DNA of 30,974 nt. Source: Verrucomicrobiaceae bacterium (GTDB taxonomy: Bacteria; Verrucomicrobiota; Verrucomicrobiae; Verrucomicrobiales; Akkermansiaceae). Each line of letters begins with the position of its first letter. The stretch's first letter is position 1. The stretch is taken from NCBI GenBank assembly GCA_947372405.1, contig CANBTO010000003.1:1-30974 (forward strand). Reading direction: 5' to 3'. This document shows positions 16,259 through 24,460 of this stretch, piece after piece. The notes beneath the pieces were generated by a model that was not told the DNA's origin, made no database searches, and saw only the letters and a program-made list of their open reading frames with translations. A program made the translations under genes and the position numbers.

Positions 16259-19200
16259 ATGAATTTCCAAGCATCCTATGTTACGACATCATCCGGGTTG
16301 AAGCCCTCGGCTATCCGTCCGATTCTGAAGGCTCTCGTATCCCACACGCAAACGTCAGCGCTGGTGTCGGCACTGCTTGTCCTTGCCGCACTCCCTGCGC
16401 AAGCCGCCACGAGGTATTGGGATGGTGGGACCGTTGACATCGCGGCCAACGGTGACGGCACCAGCGACGGTGTGAGTGGCACATGGAACACCACCCTCAA
16501 GAACTGGGATCAAGGCAGTGGTCTGGCCCATGTGGCATGGGTGAATGGCAGCAACACGGCCGAAATCAACGGCGCGTCGCAAACCCTCACGCTCGGCGCG
16601 AACATCATCCTTGGAGGGATCGTTCAGAAGTCGGGTGGAACCAGCGTCGCCATAGCGGGCGGCAGCGGCCCCTACACGCTCACGTTGAACATTACCGGAG
16701 CCAATACTTTCCTCGCGGCCGCCAACGACACCACCGGGAGGAACCTGACAGTAAACGCGGTGATAGCAGGGGGAACCGGCAAAAATCTGGTCCTGGCCGG
16801 CCCCGCCACCTCCGACACCGGCACCATCAATCTGGGAGGTGCCAACACCTTCAGCGGCACCACCACTTTCAGCGCGGGCGTAACGGGCGGCGCCATCGTT
16901 TATCTCAAGAACCAGCTCGCGTTCCAGAACAGCACCGTGACCTTGAGCTCGGACGCCAATCTGATCTTTTACAACGGGGTTTCCGCGAATGCCTTCACCT
17001 TCGGCGGTCTGGCCGCCAGCAGCGCAGGCACCGGTTCCAACCTCGCCCTGCTGAACAACGCCAGCATTCCCGTCGCGTTGACGGTGGGTGGCAACAACAA
17101 CAGCACCACCTACAAGGGTGTGCTTAGCGGAGGAGGTTCGCTGATCAAAACGGGGAACGGCACCCTCATTCTCGCCGGGGCCAATACCTATACCGGCAGC
17201 ACCACGGTGAACGCCGGCACCTTGCAAGTGGATGGCAGCGTCGCAAGCCAGACCACGGTCAACAACGGGGCAACCCTGGCCGGAGACGGCACAGTGAACG
17301 CGGCCGTCACGGTGGGCGCGGGCGGCTCGCTCACGGCTGGCAACAACAACCTCACCGTTTCCAGCCTGACCTTCAGCGGCACGGGCTCCCTCAATACGGG
17401 CTCGCTATCCAGTTACACCAGCATCGCTGCCATCAAGGTAACCAACGCCCTGACCGTCAGCGGCGGCGCGGGGGCGGTGACGATCAACCTGCCGACGGAG
17501 CTGGGATTCAATGGCAGATATCATTTGATCCAATTTGGCAGCGGCATTGCGAACACCAATGGCTTCGCGCTCGGCACCGTTCCCACGCTCACCTGGAACC
17601 AGACCGGCGCATTGCAGGTCAGCGGAAACTATCTGGACTATGTGATCACCGCCGCCGGCGACACGACGCCGCCAACCTTGGGCAGCACCCTTCCGGCCAA
17701 CAATACCACAAATGTGTTAGCCGCTTCCGACCTCGTGGCGACCTTTGACGAGACGGTCGTGGCCGGCAGCGGCAACATCGAGTTGCGCCGCAGCAGCGAT
17801 GCAGCCTTGGTGGAATCGTTCAACGTGACCTCGTCCACCCGGCTGACGTTCAGCACCGCGCAGTTGATCATTAACCCAACCAATAACCTGCCCACGGGTC
17901 AGAGTTATTACGTGCTGATCCCCGCCGGCGCGATCAAGGATACCTCGGGCAACAGCTACGCAGGAATCACCACCAACACCGGCTGGAAATTCACCGTGCC
18001 CGTTCCGGCGGTGCTCTACACCGATACCGGCAGCCCGGCGAACCCGCTTTGGAGCACCATTTTACCCACGCTGAATGTTGACTCCCCGGATAACGGCCCG
18101 GTGTATGGTTCGGTGATCAACGTCAACAATGCCGCCGTCGAGACGGGGCTTTACGGCAATCGTCCGATTTCCATCCCCGATCAGAGAATCCATGTCGCCT
18201 GCAACACGGCCACGAACGATTTCGCGAGTTTCACCCGATGGTTTCAGACCGATGGGAATACGCATGTCCTGCGCGTATTTGTGGACGATGAGAATACCGC
18301 CACCACGCGCACCGGCACCTCCTCGCACACCGAGGCTTTCATGGGCGGTGGCTGGAATTACACCGATAACATGACCTACGAATGGACGGCCCATTACACC
18401 ATCGCCCGCCTCTGGCAGGGATATGCCTGCTTTCAACTCAAGAACACCGACAATGACTGGGCGGTTTCGCTCGGTATGAACAGCGACGGTTCGCTGACCG
18501 TGAACAATCGAAGCAGCGCCGACAAGCTCGTCACCAATCCCGATGGCAGCACGAAGAAGTTCATCGGCGGCGGCTTCGATGTCCGCGTGATCGACGACGG
18601 CCTGAACTACAAGTTATGGGTTGATGGCGTCTTGTATGCCGATGGCAGTTACTCCCGTCCCACCGGAACGACGACCTTCCGCTGGGGCATGTATTTCGGC
18701 GCGAACAACCTCAATCCCCCGGCCGATTACAACCTCATCCTGGTCAGCGGCGCACAGGTGCAATCCTGGCCGGGCCATCTGGACACCGCCACCACGACCG
18801 TCACCAAAGCCAACAACTCGACGTATCTGAACAACGGGGGGAGTTGGGTGGGCGGAGTGGCTCCAGGGCTCTACAATCAGGCGCTTTGGAACAGCACGGT
18901 CACGTCCACAAACGCCACCACGCTCGCCGTCGATCAGCTATGGGAGGGCATCAAAATCGTAAATCCCGGCGGAACGGTGACCCTCAATGGCAGCGCGATC
19001 CTCGGCCTCGATGACTTGGGTGTGGACATGACCACAGCCACTCGGGATCTGATCGTGAACTGTCCGGTGCAGATGACGGTTCCAAGCACCTGGAGTGTCG
19101 CAACGGGGCGAACGGCGACAATAAATGGAATCATCAGTGGCTATCCGGGCCTCACGGTGAACGGTGCCGGAACCGTGCGATTGGAGGCCGCGAACACCTA

Positions 19201-21652
19201 CAGCGGTGACACGACCGTCAGTGCCGGCACTCTGATCGCAAACGACAATTCAGCCCTGGGCACAGGACAATTGATGTTCAATGGCGGCACCCTGTCCAAC
19301 ACCGCGAGCTGCACCTTGGGCAATGATGTGATTTTGAATTCGAATGCCACCGTCAATGTCGTCGCATCGCAAACTCTGACCTTGAATGGCACCATCGCGG
19401 GCACCGGCTCGTTGACCAAGAGCGGCACGGGTACTCTAACTTTTTCCGGCGAGAATGTTTGCACGGGCGCCACCATCGTCAGTGGCGGCACGCTTGTCAT
19501 CGCCAAAACCTCCGCCCTGCTCTCCACCACCAGTCTGACGCTGGCAGATGGAACCCTGCTGCAACCCAATTTGGATGGCGTGGTCATTGATGCGCCCATC
19601 ACAGTGGGAGCCAGCGGAACCACCGCCACCATCAGTGCGCCAACCAACGCCCCAGGCGGCGGAGTCGTCTCCACGCTCACGCTCGACAGCGTGCTGGCCG
19701 GCAGCGGCAATGTCACTTTTTCCAGCAGCGTCGATCAAAACGCCTTGTCCACGGTCTACCTCGGCGCGCAAAGCACCTATGCGGGCAATACGCTGTTGGA
19801 TACTGCTGGAACCTCGAATACCCAGATCATCGTCATGCTCGGCATCCAGAACGCCCTGCCCATAAGTACGCTGCTGACGATCGACGGCCAGGTCGGCACT
19901 GGCTCCGGTCGGTTTGCAGAGCTTAATCTGAACGGATTCAACCAACAGCTCGCCGGTTTGACCAACAACACAAGAAGCCTCAGGGTTCAACGCGTCGTCA
20001 ACAGCAACATCTCCACAGCAGCAACACTGACGATCAACAACAGCAGCGACCAAACGTTTTCGGGCAACCTCGGTGGCGCTGCGAATGGCTCGGTGGCGGC
20101 CTCGGCAATGCCGGGATCGACGAACGGAAACAACTTCGCCCTTACCAAGAACGGCGCGGGCACCTTCACCGTTTCCGGAGCAAACTCCTACACCGGCGGC
20201 ACCACCATCAGCGGGGGAATCCTGAGTGCCACCACCGCCACCGCGCTGGGAACCGGCACCGTCACCATCAACGGCGGCACCCGCCTGTTAGTCGCGACAG
20301 GTCTCAATCTCAACAATCCCATCACCATCGGAACCAACACCGGCGTTGGCAGCCGCGGCCTGATCGAGGCCGGAACGACCGCGGGCACCGCCACGGTCAG
20401 CGGGCCTGTCACGCTCAACAACATCACTCTTGCGGGCGGGCACTTCGCCGCTCCCACGGCCAACACCATCCTCCACGTCGCGGGACCCATCACCTCTTCG
20501 GTGACGGTCCAATCGCGCATCGGAACCGTAATGTATTCCGGTGGAGGAACCGGCTACAGCGACTTGACTGCCTATCAGGGCACCGCGATGGTCGGCGCGA
20601 ACAACGGCATCTCCACTGCGGCCACAGTCACGCTCGGTGCCTCGGCCGCAACCACCCTCGACCTCAACGGATTCAACCAAAGCCTGGCTGGCCTGGTCAA
20701 AGGAGCGAACGCGGCTACTGTCGGCAACAGTTCGACCACCACCGACTCCACGCTGACCACCACGGGGACCTCCACTTTCGCCGGAATCCTCCAGAATGTG
20801 ATCGGAACCGGCACGAAGAAACTGAATCTAACAGTGGCTGGCGGCGCGTTGACGCTCTCCGGGGCGAATACTTATACCGGAAGCACCGTCGTCAACGGCG
20901 GGACACTGGCTCTCGGTGCCAGCAACGTGCTCTCAAATTCCACCGCCGTCGCAATCGGTAGCGCCACGTTGAATGCATCAACCTTTTCCGACACCGTCGG
21001 CACCCTCGACGTCACCGGCTCTGCGACCATCAATCTCGGATCTGGCGGTGCCCTCGCATTCGCGGACAGCCACTTGATCGACTGGAGCGGCGGCACACTC
21101 AAGATCACCGGCTCGTTCGTTTCCGGTGCATCCATCCGCTTCGGCACCACCAGCAGCGGACTGTCCACCGCCCAACTCGCCCTCATATCGGCACCTGGGT
21201 TCAGTTCCATCGCGCTGAATTCCACTGGTTTCCTCACGGCAACCACCGTCGTCCCCTACTCCACTTGGAAGACCACCAACGCCCCGACCGGAACGGCGTC
21301 AGACGACTTTGACAAAGACGGTGTGCCCAACGGCGTGGAGTTTATCCTCGGTGGTTCCAACGGCACCAAAGACCTCGCCAAGCTCCCAAAGATCTCCATC
21401 AGCGGAGGAAACCTGCTCTTCACCTTCAATCGGGATCAGAAATCCATCGACGGATTGACGCCCGTGTTCATCGAAGCCAGCCAGGACATGTCCGACTGGA
21501 CAACCAGTTACTCCGTCCCGGATGGAGCCGTGTCCAACAATCCCGGCGTGACCGTCGTCAAGAACACATCGCCCGGCTTCGATACCGTGACACTGCAAAT
21601 CCCGCAAACATCGGGTGGAAGGAAATTCCTGCGACTGAGGGTGAAGCCTTGA
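16259..21652 (+). CDS. Giant secreted beta-repeat protein with SbsA-type Ig and lyase-like beta-sandwich
   Basis: 1,797 aa from the ATG at 16259; an in-frame ATG at 16205 adds 18 residues. The export signal has a long n-region, a hydrophobic core at about 33-46 and AQA at the cleavage site (about 47-49). Beta-repeat text follows (TRYWDGGTVD, LAGANTYTGSTTV). Residues about 468-580 match a Big_5/SbsA Ig-like domain (DTTPPTLGSTLPANN, LVATFDETV, IPAGAIKDTSGNSY). Residues about 585-840 form a concanavalin-like beta-sandwich with TSSHTEAF near 688, CFQLKNTDNDW near 724 and YKLWVDGVLYADG near 786. This spacing recalls jelly-roll polysaccharide lyases (PL7/PL20 type), but the family is not certain. 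More repeats follow (module C copy 2, a B-like module), then the shared 131-residue C-terminal module. The gene lies 79 bp after the first giant gene in the same direction and is probably cotranscribed. No translocator barrel is present. Confidence 0.85.
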   Translation: MNFQASYVTTSSGLKPSAIRPILKALVSHTQTSALVSALLVLAALPAQAATRYWDGGTVDIAANGDGTSDGVSGTWNTTLKNWDQGSGLAHVAWVNGSNTAEINGASQTLTLGANIILGGIVQKSGGTSVAIAGGSGPYTLTLNITGANTFLAAANDTTGRNLTVNAVIAGGTGKNLVLAGPATSDTGTINLGGANTFSGTTTFSAGVTGGAIVYLKNQLAFQNSTVTLSSDANLIFYNGVSANAFTFGGLAASSAGTGSNLALLNNASIPVALTVGGNNNSTTYKGVLSGGGSLIKTGNGTLILAGANTYTGSTTVNAGTLQVDGSVASQTTVNNGATLAGDGTVNAAVTVGAGGSLTAGNNNLTVSSLTFSGTGSLNTGSLSSYTSIAAIKVTNALTVSGGAGAVTINLPTELGFNGRYHLIQFGSGIANTNGFALGTVPTLTWNQTGALQVSGNYLDYVITAAGDTTPPTLGSTLPANNTTNVLAASDLVATFDETVVAGSGNIELRRSSDAALVESFNVTSSTRLTFSTAQLIINPTNNLPTGQSYYVLIPAGAIKDTSGNSYAGITTNTGWKFTVPVPAVLYTDTGSPANPLWSTILPTLNVDSPDNGPVYGSVINVNNAAVETGLYGNRPISIPDQRIHVACNTATNDFASFTRWFQTDGNTHVLRVFVDDENTATTRTGTSSHTEAFMGGGWNYTDNMTYEWTAHYTIARLWQGYACFQLKNTDNDWAVSLGMNSDGSLTVNNRSSADKLVTNPDGSTKKFIGGGFDVRVIDDGLNYKLWVDGVLYADGSYSRPTGTTTFRWGMYFGANNLNPPADYNLILVSGAQVQSWPGHLDTATTTVTKANNSTYLNNGGSWVGGVAPGLYNQALWNSTVTSTNATTLAVDQLWEGIKIVNPGGTVTLNGSAILGLDDLGVDMTTATRDLIVNCPVQMTVPSTWSVATGRTATINGIISGYPGLTVNGAGTVRLEAANTYSGDTTVSAGTLIANDNSALGTGQLMFNGGTLSNTASCTLGNDVILNSNATVNVVASQTLTLNGTIAGTGSLTKSGTGTLTFSGENVCTGATIVSGGTLVIAKTSALLSTTSLTLADGTLLQPNLDGVVIDAPITVGASGTTATISAPTNAPGGGVVSTLTLDSVLAGSGNVTFSSSVDQNALSTVYLGAQSTYAGNTLLDTAGTSNTQIIVMLGIQNALPISTLLTIDGQVGTGSGRFAELNLNGFNQQLAGLTNNTRSLRVQRVVNSNISTAATLTINNSSDQTFSGNLGGAANGSVAASAMPGSTNGNNFALTKNGAGTFTVSGANSYTGGTTISGGILSATTATALGTGTVTINGGTRLLVATGLNLNNPITIGTNTGVGSRGLIEAGTTAGTATVSGPVTLNNITLAGGHFAAPTANTILHVAGPITSSVTVQSRIGTVMYSGGGTGYSDLTAYQGTAMVGANNGISTAATVTLGASAATTLDLNGFNQSLAGLVKGANAATVGNSSTTTDSTLTTTGTSTFAGILQNVIGTGTKKLNLTVAGGALTLSGANTYTGSTVVNGGTLALGASNVLSNSTAVAIGSATLNASTFSDTVGTLDVTGSATINLGSGGALAFADSHLIDWSGGTLKITGSFVSGASIRFGTTSSGLSTAQLALISAPGFSSIALNSTGFLTATTVVPYSTWKTTNAPTGTASDDFDKDGVPNGVEFILGGSNGTKDLAKLPKISISGGNLLFTFNRDQKSIDGLTPVFIEASQDMSDWTTSYSVPDGAVSNNPGVTVVKNTSPGFDTVTLQIPQTSGGRKFLRLRVKP
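18803..19219 (+). repeat. Module C, copy 2
   Basis: Counterpart of 12550-12972 in the other giant gene. Shared text includes TKANNS, GGSWVGGVAPG, STVTSTNATTL, IKIVNPGGTVTLNG, VNCP and SVATGRT, ending ANTYSGDTTV. Here it follows the lyase-like beta-sandwich directly. Confidence 0.75.
19463..20080 (+). repeat. Diverged module B relative
   Basis: This segment shares the order of strands of module B in the first giant gene: SGGTLVIAKTSAL, VSTLTLDSVLAGSGNVTFSS, YLGAQSTYAGNT, GSGRFAELNLNGFNQQLAGL and AATLTINNSSDQTFSGN. It is clearly related but more diverged than the two copies within the first gene. Boundaries are approximate. Confidence 0.6.
21257..21649 (+). repeat. Conserved 131-residue C-terminal module, copy in second giant protein
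   Basis: Gapless counterpart of 15784-16176, with YSTWKTTNAPTG at its start, SDDFDKDGVPNGVE as the DxDxDG-type motif, and RKFLRLRVKP as the basic end. The strongest conservation is in the middle (GNLLFTFNRDQKSIDG; SNNPGVTVVKNTSPGFDTVT). See the partner entry for the identity count. Confidence 0.8.
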
Positions 21653-21831
21653 TTGCATGAACCGGAAATATAACAGAAAATCATTTTAGCGGCGTCCGCT
21701 TCGGTCGTTTTCCGCCGACTGGATTTACGACTTGAGATTTTCCTTCAAACACGAGATTCCATAATTTCGCCAGGTTTTCAATGTCTCCGTTCCGACAACT
21801 TCCAGGCACCTCCCTCCTGGAGGAGAACACC

Positions 21832-21885
21832 ATGGATCATGAGATTCAGGCCCTCAAGAGGCATGATATCATCTTTCAGAATTAA
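21832..21885 (+). CDS. Doubtful 17-codon ORF with strong ribosome binding site
   Basis: ATG at 21832 to TAA at 21885 encodes MDHEIQALKRHDIIFQN. It is preceded by GGAGGAG (21819-21825) at a spacing of 6 nt, a much better Shine-Dalgarno than most real genes here have. An in-frame ATG at 21781 extends it to 34 residues. The product is not recognised. It could be a small protein, a gene remnant or chance. Confidence 0.2.
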   Translation: MDHEIQALKRHDIIFQN

Positions 21886-21910
21886 AGCGACATATTGGCC
21901 GGGTGAACAG

Positions 21911-22004
21911 AGAGGCTAGCGGCTAGGGGTCGGGGGCTAGCGTAGAGGAGCCTGCGCCTGTCACTTCTTCGCTGGCCCCTAGCCCCTGGCCCCTGATCCC
22001 TCAG
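21911..22004. repeat. CTAG-rich imperfect inverted repeat forming an RNA hairpin
   Basis: The left arm (about 21922-21942) reads GCTAGGGGTCGGGGGCTAGC and the right arm (about 21972-21991) reads GCTGGCCCCTAGCCCCTGGC. Aligned as an inverted repeat they match at 15 of 20 positions. In plus-strand RNA four of the five differences become G-U pairs, leaving one mismatch. The loop is about 30 nt. A further AGGGATCAGGGG-like block extends outside the right arm (as complement). The multiple G-runs and repeated CTAG tetramers are unlike the surrounding DNA. Probably a dispersed REP/MITE-like element; copy number cannot be judged from one window. Confidence 0.6.
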
Positions 22005-22102
22005 TTTTCATTGAGTCGTATGATTTGTTGGAGATGGCATGAGAAGACATTTGATTCCAAGCCTGTTAATGACCCCACCATGTGGTCTCTCCACTGATGG
22101 AA

Positions 22103-23386
22103 TCACGCGCCGCCCAACTCCGCCGGCTTCATGTCAGGTATCAGCACATGGGTGATGGCAAGCGCCAGCAGATAGGCGCCGCCCGCGATGATGAACAGCC
22201 ACCAATAGCTGCCGGTTGTATATAAAATCCAACCGGTGAGCTGCGCGAACGCGATCGCCGCGAGAGAACCGAACATCGAACCCAGCCCGACGACCGAGCC
22301 GACCACCTGTTTTGGAAAAAGATCGGAAACGAGTGTGAAGAGGTTCGCCGCCCAGCCTTGATGGGCAGCAGCAGCCAGACCGATCAGGCCGGTGGCCACC
22401 CAGAGATTCGAGGCCCTCGCGGCGAAGATCACCGGCACCACGCACAAGGCGCAGAAGAGCATGGCGGTCTTGCGGCTGGCGTTGAGGGACCAGCCGCGTT
22501 TCATAAGGAAACCCGGCATCCAGCCCCCGGCGATGCTGCCGACGGACGTCATCGAGTAAATCACGATCAATGGCGGGCCGAGGCTTACAAGGTCCACGTG
22601 GTATTGCTGGTTCAGAAATTTCGGCAGCCAGTAAAGAAAGAACCACCAGATCGGTGCGGTGAGCGAAATGGCCACGACGAAGGCCCATGTCTGGCGATGG
22701 CGCAGCAGTTCGGTCCATGGAATTTTCTCGGACGCCGGCTCCGGCGGATCGCTTTCGATGTGGGCGAGTTCGGCCTTGTTGACGCGGCGTGATTGCGCAG
22801 GCGGCGTGTAGAGCCAATACCAGAAGATCAGCCACACGAATCCCGTCGCGCCGAGAATGACGAAGGCCATCTGCCAGCCATAGTTCAAAGTCAGCCACGG
22901 GACAAATAAAGGAGCCAGGATCGCACCGACGTTAGAGCCCGAGTTGAATACGCCTGTCGCCAATGTCCGTTCGCGGCGAGGAAACCACTCGCTCACGGTT
23001 TTTACGGCGGCGGGAAAATTCCCCGCCTCACCCAGACCGAGAGCGAATCGCGCCACGCCGAATCCGAACACTCCTCCCGCCAGCGCATGCGCCACCGCCG
23101 CCAGGCTCCACGCGGAAATCGAAAGCGCGTAGCCGTGTCGTGTCCCGATCACATCCACCAGCCGCCCGAATCCTAACAACCCGATGGCATAAGCCGCCTG
23201 GAAGGCCATCACGATGTGGCTGTATTCGAGCTCGTCCCAACCGAGCGCCTTCTGCAAGGTCGATGCGAGAATGCCAAGGACCTGCCGGTCCATGTAGTTG
23301 ATCGTCGTCGCCGCGAACAGCAGCGCGCAGATCGTCCAGCGGAAACCGGACCGCGCGGGAGCGTCCGTATTTCCGTCGTGGCTCAC
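22103..23386 (-). CDS. exuT: MFS transporter, ExuT-like hexuronate/organic anion permease
   Basis: 427-aa inner-membrane permease of the major facilitator superfamily, anion:cation symporter type. The start is a GTG at 23386 that overlaps the TGA of the mannonate dehydratase gene by 4 bp (GTGA) and has GGAGG (23394-23398) 7 nt upstream; the frame is open to 23455 but those 23 residues look non-coding. Family signatures visible are INYMDRQVLG in the first helix, a GFGRLVDVIGTRHG loop and GLGEAGNFPAAVKTVSEWFPRRERTLATG. About twelve hydrophobic segments run to the end, with a central cytoplasmic loop near residues 200-225. In proteobacteria ExuT imports glucuronate and galacturonate by proton symport. 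The operon context supports a sugar-acid substrate. It is the last gene of the four-gene operon. Confidence 0.9.
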   Translation of the reverse strand: MSHDGNTDAPARSGFRWTICALLFAATTINYMDRQVLGILASTLQKALGWDELEYSHIVMAFQAAYAIGLLGFGRLVDVIGTRHGYALSISAWSLAAVAHALAGGVFGFGVARFALGLGEAGNFPAAVKTVSEWFPRRERTLATGVFNSGSNVGAILAPLFVPWLTLNYGWQMAFVILGATGFVWLIFWYWLYTPPAQSRRVNKAELAHIESDPPEPASEKIPWTELLRHRQTWAFVVAISLTAPIWWFFLYWLPKFLNQQYHVDLVSLGPPLIVIYSMTSVGSIAGGWMPGFLMKRGWSLNASRKTAMLFCALCVVPVIFAARASNLWVATGLIGLAAAAHQGWAANLFTLVSDLFPKQVVGSVVGLGSMFGSLAAIAFAQLTGWILYTTGSYWWLFIIAGGAYLLALAITHVLIPDMKPAELGGA

Positions 23387-24456
23387 GTTTCCGCCTCCAG
23401 TGATTTCAGCGCCGCCATCATCCAGCCGCATGCATAGGCCATTCCCGCGTACCACGGCGCGGCGCAGGTCATGGCCGGCGCGTGATCGGGAATCAACACA
23501 CCGTCAAAGCCGGTCTGTTTGAGAATCCGCAGCACCCGCAGCATGTCGATGTCCCCCTCGTCCACGAACGTTTCCTGATAGTGAGGCACCTTGCCGCGCA
23601 CATTACGGAAGTGGATGTAGGCCACCTTGCCCTGGCGGCTGTAACTTTCCACCGCTTCGTAAATGTCACCGTCGGTCATCTCCGCGAGCGTGCCGAGGCA
23701 GAACTCCAGCGCGTTGCGCGGGCTCGGCCGACGGTCGATGAGTTTCTGATAGAGCCCCGGCTGGTTCACGAGACGCGGCTGGCCGCGCAGCGTCGGCGTC
23801 GGCGGATCGTCCGGATGCGCCGCGAGCGTGACACCGGCCTCCTCGGCCACGGGAATCATCGCATCGAGGAAATCCCCGTGCCTGCGCCACAATTCCTCAT
23901 GAGTGATGGAGGCGATGTTTCCAGGCGGAGCGTCCCGGTCGTAAACCATGTTCCAGATCATTCCGTTAGGGATCGGGGTTTCGTTGGGACCGTCCATGCC
24001 GACGACCTCCGCGCCGCCACGGCCCCACGGACCCTTGACGCGGCCAGCCACGCCGGCGAGCGAGAAGTTGTAGCCGATCACCGGGATGCCGGCACGCCCG
24101 ACCGCGCGCACCATGGTCTTGAGATTCTCCAATTGCTGCGCCTTCTTCGGACCATCGAGCAGCACGTCGTGCCAGTGGGCGGGATCGAAGTTCTCGATCG
24201 CCTCGATCCGCAGGCCGTGCGACGCGGCCTCCTCGACGACCGCGTGGATTTCCTCGTAGGACCAGAGCTTGTCCGGATCACCGGCGAGGCCCCAGCCGGC
24301 ATCGTCGCCGAGCGGCTGGTCGCCCGGTTGGTTGTTGCGTGAGGAGCGGAAATAATCCACCCAGTGCACCACGAGATGGGTGGCGCCGCACTGGCGGGCG
24401 AAACGGAAATGATCCGCGTCGAGTTGATGCCGGTAGAGTCCGAGTCCGAGTTTCAT
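23383..24456 (-). CDS. uxuA: Mannonate dehydratase
   Basis: 357 aa, the length of Bacillus-type UxuA. It dehydrates D-mannonate to 2-keto-3-deoxy-D-gluconate in the cytoplasm with a divalent metal. Conserved family text: HWVDYF (31-36), IENFDPAHWHDVLLDG (87-102), AGIPVIGYNFSLAGV (122-136), HPDDPPTP (214-221), FCLGTLAEM (252-260), YIHFRNV (280-286) and IPDHAP (322-327). The expected metal ligands His, Cys, His and Asp are visible as H214, C253, H282 and D324. The start at 24456 (MKLGLGLYRHQ) is chosen over an upstream frame extension to 24567 that reads through the previous gene. The SDR stop lies 4 nt upstream, and the transporter gene overlaps its end. The context (SDR, hexuronate permease) supports a glucuronate-type pathway. 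Divergent paralogues can have other sugar-acid substrates. Confidence 0.92.
   Translation of the reverse strand: MKLGLGLYRHQLDADHFRFARQCGATHLVVHWVDYFRSSRNNQPGDQPLGDDAGWGLAGDPDKLWSYEEIHAVVEEAASHGLRIEAIENFDPAHWHDVLLDGPKKAQQLENLKTMVRAVGRAGIPVIGYNFSLAGVAGRVKGPWGRGGAEVVGMDGPNETPIPNGMIWNMVYDRDAPPGNIASITHEELWRRHGDFLDAMIPVAEEAGVTLAAHPDDPPTPTLRGQPRLVNQPGLYQKLIDRRPSPRNALEFCLGTLAEMTDGDIYEAVESYSRQGKVAYIHFRNVRGKVPHYQETFVDEGDIDMLRVLRILKQTGFDGVLIPDHAPAMTCAAPWYAGMAYACGWMMAALKSLEAET
23394..23398 (-). promoter_or_regulatory. Shine-Dalgarno that decides the transporter GTG start
   Basis: GGAGG on the minus strand, 7 nt before the GTG at 23386 and inside the 3' end of the upstream gene. Together with the 4-bp stop/start overlap it identifies the GTG as the real start, rather than the upstream ATG at 23455. 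Confidence 0.75.
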
Positions 24457-24460
24457 GATG

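Larger units (their letters stand above)
21653..22102. other. 450-bp spacer between convergent transcription units
   Basis: Lies between the end of the second giant gene (plus) and the end of the transporter gene (minus), and is more AT-rich in its left part than the flanking genes. It contains a doubtful 17-codon ORF (21832-21885), a 10-bp palindrome ATGATATCAT (21863-21872) and a CTAG-rich hairpin-forming repeat (21911-22004). I see no canonical hairpin plus U-tract terminator for either gene. Confidence 0.6.

Noticed and set aside
7246..21652. Classical type V autotransporters
   Set aside because: Beta-repeat signatures of autotransporters are present, but neither protein ends in a ~270-residue outer-membrane barrel or an aromatic C-terminal residue. 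The name of the repeat family is kept, not the secretion route.
21690..21725. Terminator after the second giant gene
   Set aside because: CGGCG and CGCCG could pair, but the loop is long and poorly structured and there is no T-run after the stem.
22073..22091. Terminator after the transporter gene
   Set aside because: The dyad GACCCCACCATGTGGTCTC pairs only partly and is not followed by a U-tract on the minus strand.
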